A DNA stretch of 64,000 bases. Origin: Sphingobacteriaceae bacterium (GTDB lineage: Bacteria > Bacteroidota > Bacteroidia > Sphingobacteriales > Sphingobacteriaceae). The notes below the pieces were generated by a model. It searched no databases. It saw only the letters and a list, made by a program, of their open reading frames with translations, and was not told the origin of the DNA. The stretch spans positions 62,001 through 126,000 of the forward strand of contig JAQSWM010000004.1 in assembly GCA_029266635.1 (NCBI GenBank), in the 5' to 3' direction. The translations under genes were made by a program, and so were the position numbers. Position 1 is the first letter of the stretch; every line of letters begins with the position of its first letter. Shown here in pieces: positions 14,058-23,865 of the stretch.

Positions 14058-16643
14058 CTAAGCTGCGAACTGTTCTAACTTGATGTAATCTTTAATGTAA
14101 ACCGGTATAACTTCCCGGTATTTGGCTGCTACTTCTTTAAACTGCGAGATAGTGAGCGTGGGACTGGTTTGCAGGGCATGGAAATCTTTTGCAGCAATGA
14201 TGCGGCGGATGTCCTGATCTACAATGTAAGCCTTGAAGAAGTATTTGAGCGCACGCACGTTTACGTCTTCTTCGGGCGGGTAGATGGAGATGAACTTGTC
14301 AAACTCTTCTTCCAGCAGTTCATCTTTTGATTTGAACTTTGGCCTAATTCCGAATATTTTTTCTACTACTTCACGGATGGTGATTTTGCGATCTACGCCT
14401 GCCGCCTTCCGTAGCTTTTCAAGCGTATAGTATTCGTCAGGCTTGTAAAAAACCTCGCTTTCTATATAGCTGATAATTTGCTCCCAATTGTCCAGCGCCA
14501 CATTCTTCTTAATGATATCATCCATCACAATTCGTTCTTCAAAGTCCCTGTAATAGAGCATCCGGTCTATCTTCATGCCGTCTAAGCCAACCTGTTCTTC
14601 CTTCAGGAGCCACAAAGGATCGTTCCGCTCGTTGGTGTATTTGTCGATGTTTACAGGTCCTTCACCACCACCTTCACCGCCTTCCTGCGGTTTGGGCAGG
14701 TTGAGTTTCTTATCGTAGTCGAACTTCTCTTCAAAGTACTCGCAGTTAGCAAAGAAGTCGAAAAGGTTGAATGTTTCTTTTTCAAAAATTGTGAGCTCTT
14801 CTTCGTTCAGTTCGTTCTTGCTCCTGAACTCGAAAGTATTCTTGCGTGTGCCCCTTCCTTTTATCTGTACAAAATCAGCAGGGCTGAAGATGGGGCGCAT
14901 CATGCAAATGTTTAGCAGGTCGGTACAGTCGTAGCCGGTAGTCATCATGCCTACGGTAACGCATACACGGGTTTTGCAGGATTGATACCCTTCCAGCCAG
15001 CTTGTTTTGCCGTTCAGGATATTTTCGCTGAAGTTGGTGGTCATTTGCTGTGCTTCGGCAACCTGCGAAGTTACCTGTACGGCGAAGTCGGAATTGTATT
15101 TGCCGGGGAATATTTGCTCGGCAAAGTCATTGAGTATCTCGGTGAGCTTGCGTGCGTGGTTCTGGCTTACCGCAAAGATGATGGTTTTGCCAATCTCGTT
15201 GGTGATGGGGTCGCGAAGGGCATTCTCCAAAAAGGTCTGGCAGAATACGCGATTGGTTTTATCGGAGAAGAACTTCTTTTCAAAGTCGCGGGAGACAAAG
15301 GTTTCGGTTTGTTCTCCTTCTTCGGTGGGGATGAGCACGGCATATCCTTCGTCGGAAAGCATCTGTGTGGTTATTTCTGTTCGGGCATCCAGCACTTTGG
15401 GGTTAACCAGAAAACCGTCTTTTACACCATCAAGCAAAGAGTAGCGGAAGGTAGGGTCACCGCCTTCACAGCCGAAGGTTGCATAGGTGTCGCGTAGCAT
15501 GCGGCGCTCTATTTCTCTCGGGTCGTTTTCTTTGACTTTGTTGAGGTCAACGCCTTTCAGGTAATCTTTTGGGGTAGCAGTTAGGCCGAGCTTATAGCCT
15601 CTGAAATATTCAAATACTGCTCTTGCGTTTCCTGAGATGGAGCGGTGGGATTCATCGGATATGATCAGGTCGAAATCTGTAGGCAGGAACTCATACCGGT
15701 ACTTGTTATCAAACATCAGCGACTGGATGGTGGTGACCACTACGTCTGCTTTGCGCCAGTCGGTTTTGTGTTCTTTGTATATGAAGGTTGAGTAATCCGG
15801 CTTGAGGTAATTGATGAAAGCTTTCGAGGCTTGATCTTCAAGCTCTAAGCGGTCAACCAGGAATAAAACCCGCCTGGCGTTTCCTGTAGATAAGAATAAC
15901 CTGATAACGGCAGCAGAGGTAAGGGTTTTGCCGGTGCCGGTTGCCATTTCAAAAAGGAAGCGGTCTTTGCCCTTGCCTGCAGCCTTTTGCAAGTGCCTGA
16001 TGGCGCTAAGCTGGTAGTCGCGGAGAAATTTGAGCTTGTTGGTTCTGATGAATTCTTTGCTGTCCTTTATACTGCCGTTCCAGCCGGGCCTTTGAGCATA
16101 GTCGGGCATCTGGACAGTAACGATGTAATCGTTGTCGACGGGTTCGTTCACCAGGCTACCGCGATCGGGATTCCAGGCTTTTATGCCATTGATCTCTTCG
16201 GCAGAGGGGAAGGCAACAATGGTTTCAGGGTTTCCTTTCTTCAGATTCCACAAGTAATGGACCACGCCATTCGAGAGGATTACAAAAGAAGCTCCGACGG
16301 TATTGGCATATTTTCTTGCCTGCTCTTTGGCAACGAGAGGGTGGAGGCTCTCCTTTTTGGCTTCGAGGACACAGAGCGGCTTCTGATTAGAATCTACGAG
16401 CAGGAAGTCGAGAGAGCCGTGTTTGGTTTTCTCAAAATCGTTGCCCCATTCATCAGCCTGCTTGCTTGTGATTTTTACATGGTTTTCCAGCAGGATGTTG
16501 GCGGGGCCTTGTTCATTGTCAAAGAATCTCCAGCCAGCCTGTTCGAGCAGTTGGTTAATCCTGATGCGTGCGTGAGCCTCGTTCTTCATTAATACTTGCC
16601 GGGGTGGCAAAACCTCATCATCTACAGCTTTGTAGTTTGACAC
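14058..16643 (-). CDS. hsdR: type I restriction enzyme, restriction subunit
   Basis: 861 residues. The N-terminal nuclease has Asp79 in DFLLVD and Glu94-x-Lys96 in VLEAKKE. The superfamily 2 helicase core follows: Walker A MATGTGKT (233-240), DESH (330-333), LGLTATP (352-358), and later MMTTGYDCTDL and QIKGRGTRK. It should translocate DNA and cut unmodified DNA when complexed with the fused methyltransferase-specificity protein encoded 8 bp downstream. First gene of the operon. The start codon is GTG at 16643, with no other in-frame start near; no TAnnTTTG box was found in the 120 bp upstream, so the promoter is not located. Confidence 0.94.
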   Translation of the reverse strand: MSNYKAVDDEVLPPRQVLMKNEAHARIRINQLLEQAGWRFFDNEQGPANILLENHVKITSKQADEWGNDFEKTKHGSLDFLLVDSNQKPLCVLEAKKESLHPLVAKEQARKYANTVGASFVILSNGVVHYLWNLKKGNPETIVAFPSAEEINGIKAWNPDRGSLVNEPVDNDYIVTVQMPDYAQRPGWNGSIKDSKEFIRTNKLKFLRDYQLSAIRHLQKAAGKGKDRFLFEMATGTGKTLTSAAVIRLFLSTGNARRVLFLVDRLELEDQASKAFINYLKPDYSTFIYKEHKTDWRKADVVVTTIQSLMFDNKYRYEFLPTDFDLIISDESHRSISGNARAVFEYFRGYKLGLTATPKDYLKGVDLNKVKENDPREIERRMLRDTYATFGCEGGDPTFRYSLLDGVKDGFLVNPKVLDARTEITTQMLSDEGYAVLIPTEEGEQTETFVSRDFEKKFFSDKTNRVFCQTFLENALRDPITNEIGKTIIFAVSQNHARKLTEILNDFAEQIFPGKYNSDFAVQVTSQVAEAQQMTTNFSENILNGKTSWLEGYQSCKTRVCVTVGMMTTGYDCTDLLNICMMRPIFSPADFVQIKGRGTRKNTFEFRSKNELNEEELTIFEKETFNLFDFFANCEYFEEKFDYDKKLNLPKPQEGGEGGGEGPVNIDKYTNERNDPLWLLKEEQVGLDGMKIDRMLYYRDFEERIVMDDIIKKNVALDNWEQIISYIESEVFYKPDEYYTLEKLRKAAGVDRKITIREVVEKIFGIRPKFKSKDELLEEEFDKFISIYPPEEDVNVRALKYFFKAYIVDQDIRRIIAAKDFHALQTSPTLTISQFKEVAAKYREVIPVYIKDYIKLEQFAA

Positions 16644-17207
16644 ATAGATAATGATTTAAGTTAATTAATGCAAAGGAGGATATGCAATTGATGCGGAAAT
16701 GGAATATGGGGGTGGCGGAATCCTCACAGAGGCTTCAGGGGAGACAGTCGAGATGGTTAGGGACAGTGGTTTAACGCGGAGATCGCCACGTCGTGCCTCC
16801 TCGCAATGACGGTAAAGAAAGTAAGGCAGTGGTTTAACCCGCATTTGAGGACCCCGGCGTTGTAAGTAGCCTTGCGAAACTTAGTAGTAAAGTTGAGCGG
16901 TGGAATGCCCGACGGAAGAGCGGACGCCGTAAATGCGATGACAGCCGTAGCGCTCGCTACTGTCGGGCTTGATCTTTTGGTGACTTTTCGATCAAGCGAA
17001 AAGTTACTAGGCCTCCGCGGCTATGAGCGGTTCAAAGCTTTGCAGAAGTAGAAGCAACAACTAAGTTCCTTCGTCGTGCCTGTTCAGGATGACAGGATAC
17101 CTAGTGGGCAACATACACAGGCTTCGACTCCGCTCAGCCTGACAAATGCTGAGGAGGCAAGGATAATGAGGAATATCGCTCCATACTTCGACGGGCTTAG
17201 TATGACG
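16644..17207. other. mosaic of short dispersed repeats between hsdR and prfC
   Basis: 564 bp with no gene. It contains two copies of CAGTGGTTTAAC (from 16764 and 16827), a stretch CGTCGTGCCTCCTCGCAATG, a hairpin with perfect 8-bp arms ACTTTTCG/CGAAAAGT (16983-17004) and a stretch CTTCGACTCCGCTCAGCCTG. From memory these resemble short sequences repeated many times in intergenic DNA of Sphingobacteriales; this was not checked by search. The block marks the right edge of the accessory island. Confidence 0.6.
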
Positions 17208-18797
17208 CTAAATCTCTCCCTTAAACTCCGAAGTTTTATGGAATTCTACTTCAGGGAAATCTCTCTTGGCTAAGTTAATTGCCCAATCGTTATCAGCAAG
17301 GAACACGGTGTTGCCGGCTTTGTCGTAAGCAATGTGCGAAGCCCGGCGCTGGGTGATTTCCAGTAAGTTTTTCTTGTCTTTTGCGGTGAGCCAGCTTGAA
17401 CGTTTGAAAGTCAGCATCCTGAACGCACATTTAGCTCCGTATTCGTGCTCAAGCCTGAACATGATTACCTCGAACTGCAGCTCGCCCACAGTACCGATGA
17501 TCTTTCGGTTGCCGGGCTGTTGGATGAAAAGCTGAGCAACACCTTCTTCTGTTAGCTGCTGGATGCCTTTTTCTAATTGTTTGGTTTTTAGCGGGTCGCG
17601 GTTCTCCACCTCTTTGAATATTTCAGGTGAGAAGCTTGGAATTCCTTTGAACTGAAGTTTTTCGCCTTCGGTAAGCGTGTCGCCGATCTTGAAGTTTCCG
17701 CTATCGTACAATCCCACTACATCGCCTGGCCAGGCTTCCTCAACTAACGTTTTTTCATTGGCCATGAAGTCCATGGGATTTGAAAACTTCAGCTTTTTCT
17801 CCAGGCGGGTGTGATAGTAAAATTTGTTCCGCTCAAACTTTCCTGAGCAGATGCGCAGAAAAGCAATGCGGTCGCGGTGATTGGGATCAAGGTTGGCGTG
17901 GATCTTGAATACAAAGCCGGTGAAACCTTTTTCATCAGCAGTTACTTCACGTTCGAGCGCTTCGCGGCTTTTGGGGCTGGGTGCGATGTCAATGAAAGTA
18001 TCAAGCAATTCACGAATACCAAAGTTGTTGATAGCACTTCCGAAGAATACGGGTGCGAGCAAGCCATCCAGGTATAAGCTGTTATCCAGCGGACCGTAAA
18101 TGCCTTCCACAAGCTCCAGGTCTTCCTGTAGTTTGGTGAGCTCTTTGGGCTGAAGGAATTCTTTCAACTGCTCGTCTTTCAAATCGTTAACCTTTATGAC
18201 AGGTTCGGTTATCTTCTTTTTATCGGGTTCAAAAAGGTTTAGCTGGTTGTTGTAGATGTTGTAAACGCCCTTAAAGGTGTATCCTTGTCCGATTGGCCAG
18301 GACTGCGGGCAAACGCTGATCTTCAGTTTATCTTCAAGTTCATCGAGCAGATCGAAAGCATCTTTTCCTTCGCGGTCCATTTTATTGATGAAGATGATCA
18401 CAGGCGTATTCCGCATCCGGCACACTTCCATCAGCTTCTCCGTCTGCTCCTCAACACCCTTTACGCTGTCCACCACGAGGATCACACTGTCAACCGCCGA
18501 CAAAGTCCGGTAGGTATCTTCGGCAAAATCCTTGTGACCGGGCGTATCCAGGATGTTAATCCGCTTGCCCTTATATTCAAATCCCATCACAGAAGTGGCA
18601 ACAGAAATCCCACGCTGCTTTTCGATCTCCATAAAGTCGGAAGTGCTGCTTTGCTGCGCTTTATTTCGCTTTACCGCACCCGCAGTATTGATGGCACCTC
18701 CAAAAAGCAGGAACTTCTCCGTAAGAGTAGTTTTCCCGGCATCGGGGTGGCTGATAATGGCAAAGGTTTTTCTTTTTTCTATTTCAGGATGTAACAT
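17208..18797 (-). CDS. prfC: peptide chain release factor 3
   Basis: 529 residues, full length. A translational GTPase that recycles RF1/RF2 after peptide release. GTP-binding motifs are clear: HPDAGKTT (17-24), DTPGHKDF and NKMDRE, with the effector loop QRGIS between them. Domain II and the RF3-specific C-terminal domain ([18 protein letters not shown]) are present. It is a single gene downstream of cmk on the same strand, but has its own near-consensus promoter. Cytoplasmic, ribosome-associated. Confidence 0.97.
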   Translation of the reverse strand: MLHPEIEKRKTFAIISHPDAGKTTLTEKFLLFGGAINTAGAVKRNKAQQSSTSDFMEIEKQRGISVATSVMGFEYKGKRINILDTPGHKDFAEDTYRTLSAVDSVILVVDSVKGVEEQTEKLMEVCRMRNTPVIIFINKMDREGKDAFDLLDELEDKLKISVCPQSWPIGQGYTFKGVYNIYNNQLNLFEPDKKKITEPVIKVNDLKDEQLKEFLQPKELTKLQEDLELVEGIYGPLDNSLYLDGLLAPVFFGSAINNFGIRELLDTFIDIAPSPKSREALEREVTADEKGFTGFVFKIHANLDPNHRDRIAFLRICSGKFERNKFYYHTRLEKKLKFSNPMDFMANEKTLVEEAWPGDVVGLYDSGNFKIGDTLTEGEKLQFKGIPSFSPEIFKEVENRDPLKTKQLEKGIQQLTEEGVAQLFIQQPGNRKIIGTVGELQFEVIMFRLEHEYGAKCAFRMLTFKRSSWLTAKDKKNLLEITQRRASHIAYDKAGNTVFLADNDWAINLAKRDFPEVEFHKTSEFKGEI

Positions 18798-18881
18798 GGG
18801 AAATCAGGATTGATAAGGGATGCGGGATAGCAGTGCAGCTATAAGAACAAGTGCGGGAATAAACAGGCGTCCATCAGGCGG

Positions 18882-18911
18882 CAAAGGTACTATTTTAAAA
18901 AGTGTGCGCAA
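18882..18911 (-). promoter_or_regulatory. promoter of prfC
   Basis: Minus-strand TTG (18909-18911), spacer of exactly 19 nt, then TACCTTTG (18882-18889): a full match to the Bacteroidota promoter. It begins just past the cmk stop codon and leaves a leader of roughly 80 nt before the prfC ATG. Confidence 0.75.
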
Positions 18912-18914
18912 AGC

Positions 18915-19589
18915 TTAGCCAAGAAGCGGCTTCACTTTCTCCAGGGCAAAATCCAGTTGTTCTTCTTCGGTGAGTCCCGTGTTATCCAGGATTACGGCAT
19001 CTTCGGCTCTTGCAAGGGGGCTCTCATGGCGGGTGGTATCGAGGTAATCGCGATGGGCGAGGTTTTCAAAGACTTCTTCCAGGGTGATGGGTTCGCCTTT
19101 GCCGTATAGTTCGCGGTAACGGCGCTCAGCCCGGATCTTCGGGTCGGCGGTCATGAAGATTTTCAATTGTGCTTTCGGGAAAACGGTGGTGCCAATGTCG
19201 CGTCCATCCATCACGATATTCTTTGAGCGTCCCATCCGCTGCTGCTGCTTCACCATTTCCTGACGCACAACCCTTAATGCGCTCACCTGGCTGACGTTCT
19301 GGCTTACCGGCATGTGCCGGATCTCCTCAGAAACCTCTTCTTCGTTTAGAGTGATATGAGTCTCATAATCACGTGAATGGAAATTCAGATGAATGTTTTT
19401 CAACGCCTCGTCAACAGCAAATTCATCGTGAACATTGATGTTGTTTCGCAGAAAATAAAGCGTTACAGCCCGGTACATGGCACCGCTATCGATGTAAATA
19501 AACTGTAGTTTTTTTGCTAAGGCTTTAGCTAAGGTGCTTTTGCCACATGAAGAATAGCCGTCTATGGCGATAACGATGTTGCTGCCCAT
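18915..19589 (-). CDS. cmk: cytidylate kinase
   Basis: 224 residues from MGSNIVIAIDGYSSCGKST; the P-loop is GYSSCGKST (11-19). Phosphorylates CMP and dCMP to the diphosphates. DGRDIGTTVFP, RAERRYREL and HRDYLDTTR are the family nucleotide- and lid-domain signatures. The frame extends upstream to 19640, but those 17 codons cover the promoter and lack resemblance to the family, so I use 19589. It is divergent from arfB, whose ATG lies 70 bp away, so the two share a compact control region. Confidence 0.95.
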   Translation of the reverse strand: MGSNIVIAIDGYSSCGKSTLAKALAKKLQFIYIDSGAMYRAVTLYFLRNNINVHDEFAVDEALKNIHLNFHSRDYETHITLNEEEVSEEIRHMPVSQNVSQVSALRVVRQEMVKQQQRMGRSKNIVMDGRDIGTTVFPKAQLKIFMTADPKIRAERRYRELYGKGEPITLEEVFENLAHRDYLDTTRHESPLARAEDAVILDNTGLTEEEQLDFALEKVKPLLG

Positions 19590-19596
19590 CGAAGGA

Positions 19597-19604
19597 CAAA
19601 GATA
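19597..19604 (-). promoter_or_regulatory. -7 promoter box of cmk
   Basis: Minus-strand TATCTTTG, a perfect TAnnTTTG, 7 nt before the cmk ATG, so the leader would be very short. No TTG at the -33 distance. Confidence 0.5.
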
Positions 19605-19658
19605 TTGTTTGAAGATCATTTTCGGCGCACCAACAGGCAAATTCCTTTACTTTGCGGA

Positions 19659-20069
19659 ATGGAATTTTCTAAAGAGTCTCTGCTTCCGGCTGTTACATTT
19701 AAAACTTCAAGGAGCGGGGGCAAGGGCGGGCAAAATGTGAACAAGGTTGCGAGCAAGGCTGAATTGAATTTTGATATCGATGCTTCGGAAGTGTTTACGG
19801 CAGAGCAGAAGGAGCGGATCAGGCAGAAACTTTCCTCAAAGTTGAACGCCGATAAACTGGTGCAGGTTATTAGCGAGGAGGAGCGGAGCCAGTTTCTGAA
19901 TAAAGAAAGATGCCTGGAGAAGCTTTTTTATCTCCTGAAGAATGCCTTGCACGAGCCAAAGAAAAGAAAAGCAACCAAGCCAAAAAAGTCTGCCATCGAG
20001 CAGCGGCTAAAGCAAAAGCAGCAACAGGCTATGAAGAAAATGGGGAGGCGGAAAGGGTACTTTGACTAG
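19659..20069 (+). CDS. arfB: ArfB-type peptidyl-tRNA hydrolase (ribosome rescue)
   Basis: 136 residues with the class I release-factor GGQ loop (SGGKGGQNVNKV, GGQ at 23-25) and a basic C-terminal tail (PKKRKATKPKKS onward) that in ArfB/YaeJ enters the empty mRNA channel. It hydrolyses peptidyl-tRNA on stalled ribosomes. The ATG at 19659 begins MEFSKESLLPAVTFK, matching the family; the upstream in-frame extension to 19605 overlaps the divergent cmk promoter. The stop codon shares a CTAG tetranucleotide with the convergent LpxR-family gene. Neighbouring prfC, on the other side of cmk, is also a termination factor, though on the other strand. Confidence 0.9.
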   Translation: MEFSKESLLPAVTFKTSRSGGKGGQNVNKVASKAELNFDIDASEVFTAEQKERIRQKLSSKLNADKLVQVISEEERSQFLNKERCLEKLFYLLKNALHEPKKRKATKPKKSAIEQRLKQKQQQAMKKMGRRKGYFD

Positions 20070-21025
20070 AAGCGGTAAAATGCGGCAAAGGAGGCATATT
20101 GATCTGGCTTTGCCCGGCTATCAATTTCCCTGCTCTTGTAGATTATTGAGAAATCTAAAGTCCAGCGCTTGCTGGCGAACATCACCCCAAACTCCTGCGA
20201 GACCACGATCGGCTTTGTACCATACGTCACCGGCCCCTTATCATCCCTCAGCAGCCCTCCTGAAACTGTGGCATCGTACGCCACAGCATGAATCATCGGC
20301 TGAGCGTAGAAAAAGAATTCATTTCCCGGGATTGTATCTGTTTTCGAATTAGAAATGCGGCTGTTCGTCAGAACCGACCTGAACAGTTCATTTATTTTCC
20401 CCAGGCGGAACATTGCCCCCGCTCCAGCACCGGTAAATGTCGTTCCCAGGTTGGCGTATCCATTTGCGGTGACATCAAAGGTGTTTGCTGTATCCCGCAC
20501 CAGCAAACCTGTATAGCTTAGTGAAGAATTAAGCTGAAACTCGTTGTTTATCTGAAATTGCCAGCCCTCAATATCGTAGAACCCGAAATTACTATGCAGA
20601 AACTTTTGCGCCTCTTCGCCAAGTGCTGCAGGCCCAATCACCCCGGTTTGAAGCATAGCCTTTAAAACTGATTCTTTTTGATAAAGCCAACTGATGCTTC
20701 CGCCACCATATAGATAAGCTGCAAAAGGGCGGTCTACCTCAGAAATATCGAAAATCTTGCCGGAAACGGGATTGTACATCTTTTGCCCGATTTCTACTTC
20801 CCAGATCTTCTTGGCCAGAGCAGGCTTTAATTTCTGTTGATCTACCGCATGCCTGAAAGTGAAAAACAGCCCGTTGGTGTAATATTTGTCCTGCCTGGTG
20901 GCGAGGTAGGCATCATTATCGCTCCTGAACCCAATCTCATTTTTGTAGTTGCCCTGTGGGAAAGCGAGCAGGGGAGAGAACAGGCTGAGAACAATGATTT
21001 TAAGAATGTGGGCTTTCATAACCAT
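20066..21025 (-). CDS. LpxR-family outer-membrane lipid A deacylase
   Basis: 319 residues with an N-terminal signal peptide ending near AFPQG. The mature start NEIGFRSDNDAYLATRQDKYYTNGLFFTFRH carries the LpxR (DUF2219) Asn/Asp-rich active-site strand. Family members are 12-strand outer-membrane barrels that remove the 3' acyl chains of lipid A; the terminal residue here is Phe (AAFYRF), as expected for a barrel. The in-frame ATG two codons later (21019) is an alternative start. It follows lon on the same strand behind a strong hairpin and ends in a 4-bp overlap with arfB. Activity on this organism's lipid A is inference. Confidence 0.82.
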   Translation of the reverse strand: MVMKAHILKIIVLSLFSPLLAFPQGNYKNEIGFRSDNDAYLATRQDKYYTNGLFFTFRHAVDQQKLKPALAKKIWEVEIGQKMYNPVSGKIFDISEVDRPFAAYLYGGGSISWLYQKESVLKAMLQTGVIGPAALGEEAQKFLHSNFGFYDIEGWQFQINNEFQLNSSLSYTGLLVRDTANTFDVTANGYANLGTTFTGAGAGAMFRLGKINELFRSVLTNSRISNSKTDTIPGNEFFFYAQPMIHAVAYDATVSGGLLRDDKGPVTYGTKPIVVSQEFGVMFASKRWTLDFSIIYKSREIDSRAKPDQYASFAAFYRF

Positions 21026-21039
21026 ACAGAGATTAAACC

Positions 21040-21072
21040 AAGAACTTCGGGGATAATTGCCCCGAAGTTCTT
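21040..21072 (-). terminator. terminator-like hairpin after lon
   Basis: Perfect 13-bp arms (AAGAACTTCGGGG and its complement) around a 7-nt loop, between the lon stop and the LpxR-family start. The T-rich tract that follows is weak. Confidence 0.6.
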
Positions 21073-21085
21073 AATTGTTATGAGC

Positions 21086-23560
21086 CTAGTTTAAAACAGC
21101 CGCTACAGGTTCCTTGACTGTCATATCAAGAGGATCTTTCACCTTGTCTTTGCTCAATGCGAGGTCGATTACCTCTTTCATTTCGCCTACATAATGAAAC
21201 TTCAGGTCCTTGATGTAATCCTCTTTGATCTCGAGAATATCTTTTCTATTAGACTTGGATAGGATGATCTCCTTGATGTTAGCTCGTTTAGCTGCCAGGA
21301 TCTTTTCCTTGATCCCACCCACGGCCAGCACTTTTCCACGAAGGGTAATTTCTCCGGTCATAGCCAGGTTCGATTTTACCTTGCGCTGGGTAAAGGCTGA
21401 AGTAAGTGCCGTAAGCATGGTTATCCCCGCTGATGGCCCGTCTTTCGGGGTGGCACCTGCCGGAACGTGTACATGCACATCCCACTGATCAAACACCCGG
21501 TAATCAATCCCGAACTTAGCTGAGTGCGCCCGCAAGTAAGCCATCGCGATGCTTGCTGATTCTTTCATCACATCTCCCAGGCTGCCGGTCATAGACATTT
21601 TTCCCTTTCCGGGACTCAGGCTTGCTTCGATGAAAAGTATATCGCCACCAACCTGAGTCCAGGCCAAGCCCGTAACCACACCCGCTACTTCATTGCCCTC
21701 GTAGAGGTCTTTGTCGAAAATCGGTGCACCAAGGATTGCTTCCGTTTCTTCCTTGGAGATAACAGGATTGTATTCTTCCTCCATGGCTATTTTGGTAGCA
21801 ACACCGCGTACCAGCGAGCCAATCTTTTTCTCCAGCCCACGTACTCCCGACTCACGTGTATAGTCCTCAATTACCTTCTCAATAACTGCAGGTTTTATGG
21901 TAATGTCTTTTTGCTTAAGCCCGTGCTGCTCCCGCTGTTTCGGCAACAGATGCTGTTTGGCTATCTCAATTTTCTCTTCTATTGTATAGCCATTCACCTC
22001 AATGATTTCCATCCGGTCTAAAAGCGCAGGCTGAATGGTGCTTAAAGAATTCGCGGTAGCTATGAACATGATGTTAGATAAGTCATAGTCCATTTCTACG
22101 TAATGATCGTAGAAGGCGCTGTTCTGCTCGGGATCTAGAACCTCCAGCAGGGCAGAAGACGGGTCGCCGCGGAAATCGCTGCCGACCTTGTCAATTTCAT
22201 CAAGTACAAAAACAGGATTGGAAGCTCCGGCTTTTTTGAGCGACTGGATAATACGGCCTGGCATTGCTCCTATATAAGTTTTGCGGTGCCCGCGGATGTC
22301 AGCCTCGTCGCGGATGCCGCCTAAAGCCATGCGGACGTATTTTCTGCCAAGGGCTTTCGCGATGGATTTACCAAGGGAAGTTTTACCTACCCCGGGAGGG
22401 CCAACAAGGCAGAGTATGGGGGCTTTCATGTCGCTTTTCAGCTTCAAGACTGCCAAATATTCTATGATCCGCCGCTTCACCTTTTCTAAACCATAATGGT
22501 CTTTGGCCAGAATGCGCTGGGCACGTTTAAGATCAAAGTTGTCTTTAGTGAACTCATTCCACGGAAGGTCCAGCAGTAGTTCGAGGTAATTGATCTGGAC
22601 AGAGTAATCGGCTGCAGCCGGATTCATCCTGCCCATTTTCTCCAATTCCTTGTTGAAATGCTCGGCTACTTCTTTGCCCCATTTCTTTTTTAATGAACGC
22701 TCCCGAAGGTTTTCAAGCTCAAGATCGGGCGAATTGCCGCCAAGTTCTTCCTGTATAGTTTTCAGTTGTTGGTTTAAGAAGTAATCTCGTTGCTGTTTAT
22801 CCAAATCAGTACGGACTTTGGATTGTATCTGATTGCGGAGCTCCAGCATCTGAAGTTCGCTGGTAAGATGCTGTAAAACCATCTTCGCCCGTTCCCGCAG
22901 GTTCGCAACCTCAAGCATTTTTTGCTTCACCGGAACATCAGCATTCATATTAGACGATATGAAATTGATCAGAAATGAAGTGCTTTCTATGTTTTTTATG
23001 GCGATGCCAGCTTCGCTCGGTATGTTGGGCGAAAACTGAATGATTTGCATGGCCATCTCTTTGATGGAAGCAACCATCGCCTTAAATTCCTTATCCACTT
23101 TCGGCTTTACTTCCTCAAATTTGGCTATAGTGGCTTTGATGTACGGTTCACTCTGCACTTCCTCGCCCAGGCGAAAGCGCCTTTTTCCTTGTATGATGAC
23201 GGTGGAGCTGCCATCAGGCATTTGAAGCATTTTTATGATCATCGCCAAAGTGCCCACCTCGTTGAGTTGGTCGAATGTTGGATCTTCAATAGCCACATCG
23301 CGTTGCGAAACCACTCCGATCATCCGGTCGCCTTTGTAAGCATCCTTAATGAGCTTAATAGATTTATCCCGGCCAACGGTAATAGGAATCACCACGCCAG
23401 GGAACAATACAGTATTGCGAAGTGGAAGGATGGATAAAATATCGGGTGTTTGTTCATTGTTCATTTCATCCTCGTCTTCCTGAGACATTAGGGGAAAGAA
23501 CTCTGTATCTTCATTTATTGCTGGAAGTGCCTGGTTAAAATCGAAAAGGTCGTTGTTCAT
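21086..23560 (-). CDS. lon: ATP-dependent protease Lon
   Basis: 824 residues. N-terminal substrate domain ([18 protein letters not shown]), AAA+ module with Walker [10 protein letters not shown] and sensor region [20 protein letters not shown], and the C-terminal protease with catalytic Ser in [10 protein letters not shown] and the Lys partner in [11 protein letters not shown]. Degrades misfolded and regulatory proteins in the cytoplasm. The N-terminus carries an acidic extension ([12 protein letters not shown]) before the Lon domain, common in Bacteroidota. No heat-shock element was recognised in the upstream 300 bp. Confidence 0.97.
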   Translation of the reverse strand: MNNDLFDFNQALPAINEDTEFFPLMSQEDEDEMNNEQTPDILSILPLRNTVLFPGVVIPITVGRDKSIKLIKDAYKGDRMIGVVSQRDVAIEDPTFDQLNEVGTLAMIIKMLQMPDGSSTVIIQGKRRFRLGEEVQSEPYIKATIAKFEEVKPKVDKEFKAMVASIKEMAMQIIQFSPNIPSEAGIAIKNIESTSFLINFISSNMNADVPVKQKMLEVANLRERAKMVLQHLTSELQMLELRNQIQSKVRTDLDKQQRDYFLNQQLKTIQEELGGNSPDLELENLRERSLKKKWGKEVAEHFNKELEKMGRMNPAAADYSVQINYLELLLDLPWNEFTKDNFDLKRAQRILAKDHYGLEKVKRRIIEYLAVLKLKSDMKAPILCLVGPPGVGKTSLGKSIAKALGRKYVRMALGGIRDEADIRGHRKTYIGAMPGRIIQSLKKAGASNPVFVLDEIDKVGSDFRGDPSSALLEVLDPEQNSAFYDHYVEMDYDLSNIMFIATANSLSTIQPALLDRMEIIEVNGYTIEEKIEIAKQHLLPKQREQHGLKQKDITIKPAVIEKVIEDYTRESGVRGLEKKIGSLVRGVATKIAMEEEYNPVISKEETEAILGAPIFDKDLYEGNEVAGVVTGLAWTQVGGDILFIEASLSPGKGKMSMTGSLGDVMKESASIAMAYLRAHSAKFGIDYRVFDQWDVHVHVPAGATPKDGPSAGITMLTALTSAFTQRKVKSNLAMTGEITLRGKVLAVGGIKEKILAAKRANIKEIILSKSNRKDILEIKEDYIKDLKFHYVGEMKEVIDLALSKDKVKDPLDMTVKEPVAAVLN

Positions 23561-23865
23561 TAATATATTTTCTAAACGCCATTGTGACAGTGAAGATTCG
23601 GATCACTGTATGTTTTGAGACGAATGTTACGGATTGCAATGCCTATGCCAAGCTGCATCTACAGCTTCATTGTTTTCTAATTCGCTCTATTTGACTGGAA
23701 TTTCTGCTTCGGCTGTAAAAAAGTCAGTCAGGTGTAGCAGAATTTAGCTTAATTACGTAAAGCTTTCTTGTAAAGTTTACAATAATAGTAATATTGCTTT
23801 TATAAAAACCGCATTAGAATAAACGCGTTCATGTTGCGTTATCAGATTGGTCATAAATAATTTTG
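23561..23865. promoter_or_regulatory. divergent control region lon / TPR protein
   Basis: 305 bp between two divergent genes. It holds a perfect odd palindrome TTGTAAAGTTTACAA (23768-23782), which looks like a regulator site, and a shorter inverted repeat AAGCTG/CAGCTT (23650-23667). A TAATTTTG box at 23858-23865 abuts the TPR gene ATG and is too close to serve it in the usual way. No clear lon promoter was found. Confidence 0.35.

Noticed and set aside
15007-15444. Plus-strand frames of 145-200 codons opposite hsdR
   Set aside because: They are shadows of the minus-strand gene, whose motifs are intact, and have no family resemblance.
23858-23865. TAATTTTG as the promoter of the TPR gene
   Set aside because: It touches the ATG, so transcription would begin inside the coding region; a match to an eight-base box with two free positions is easily fortuitous.
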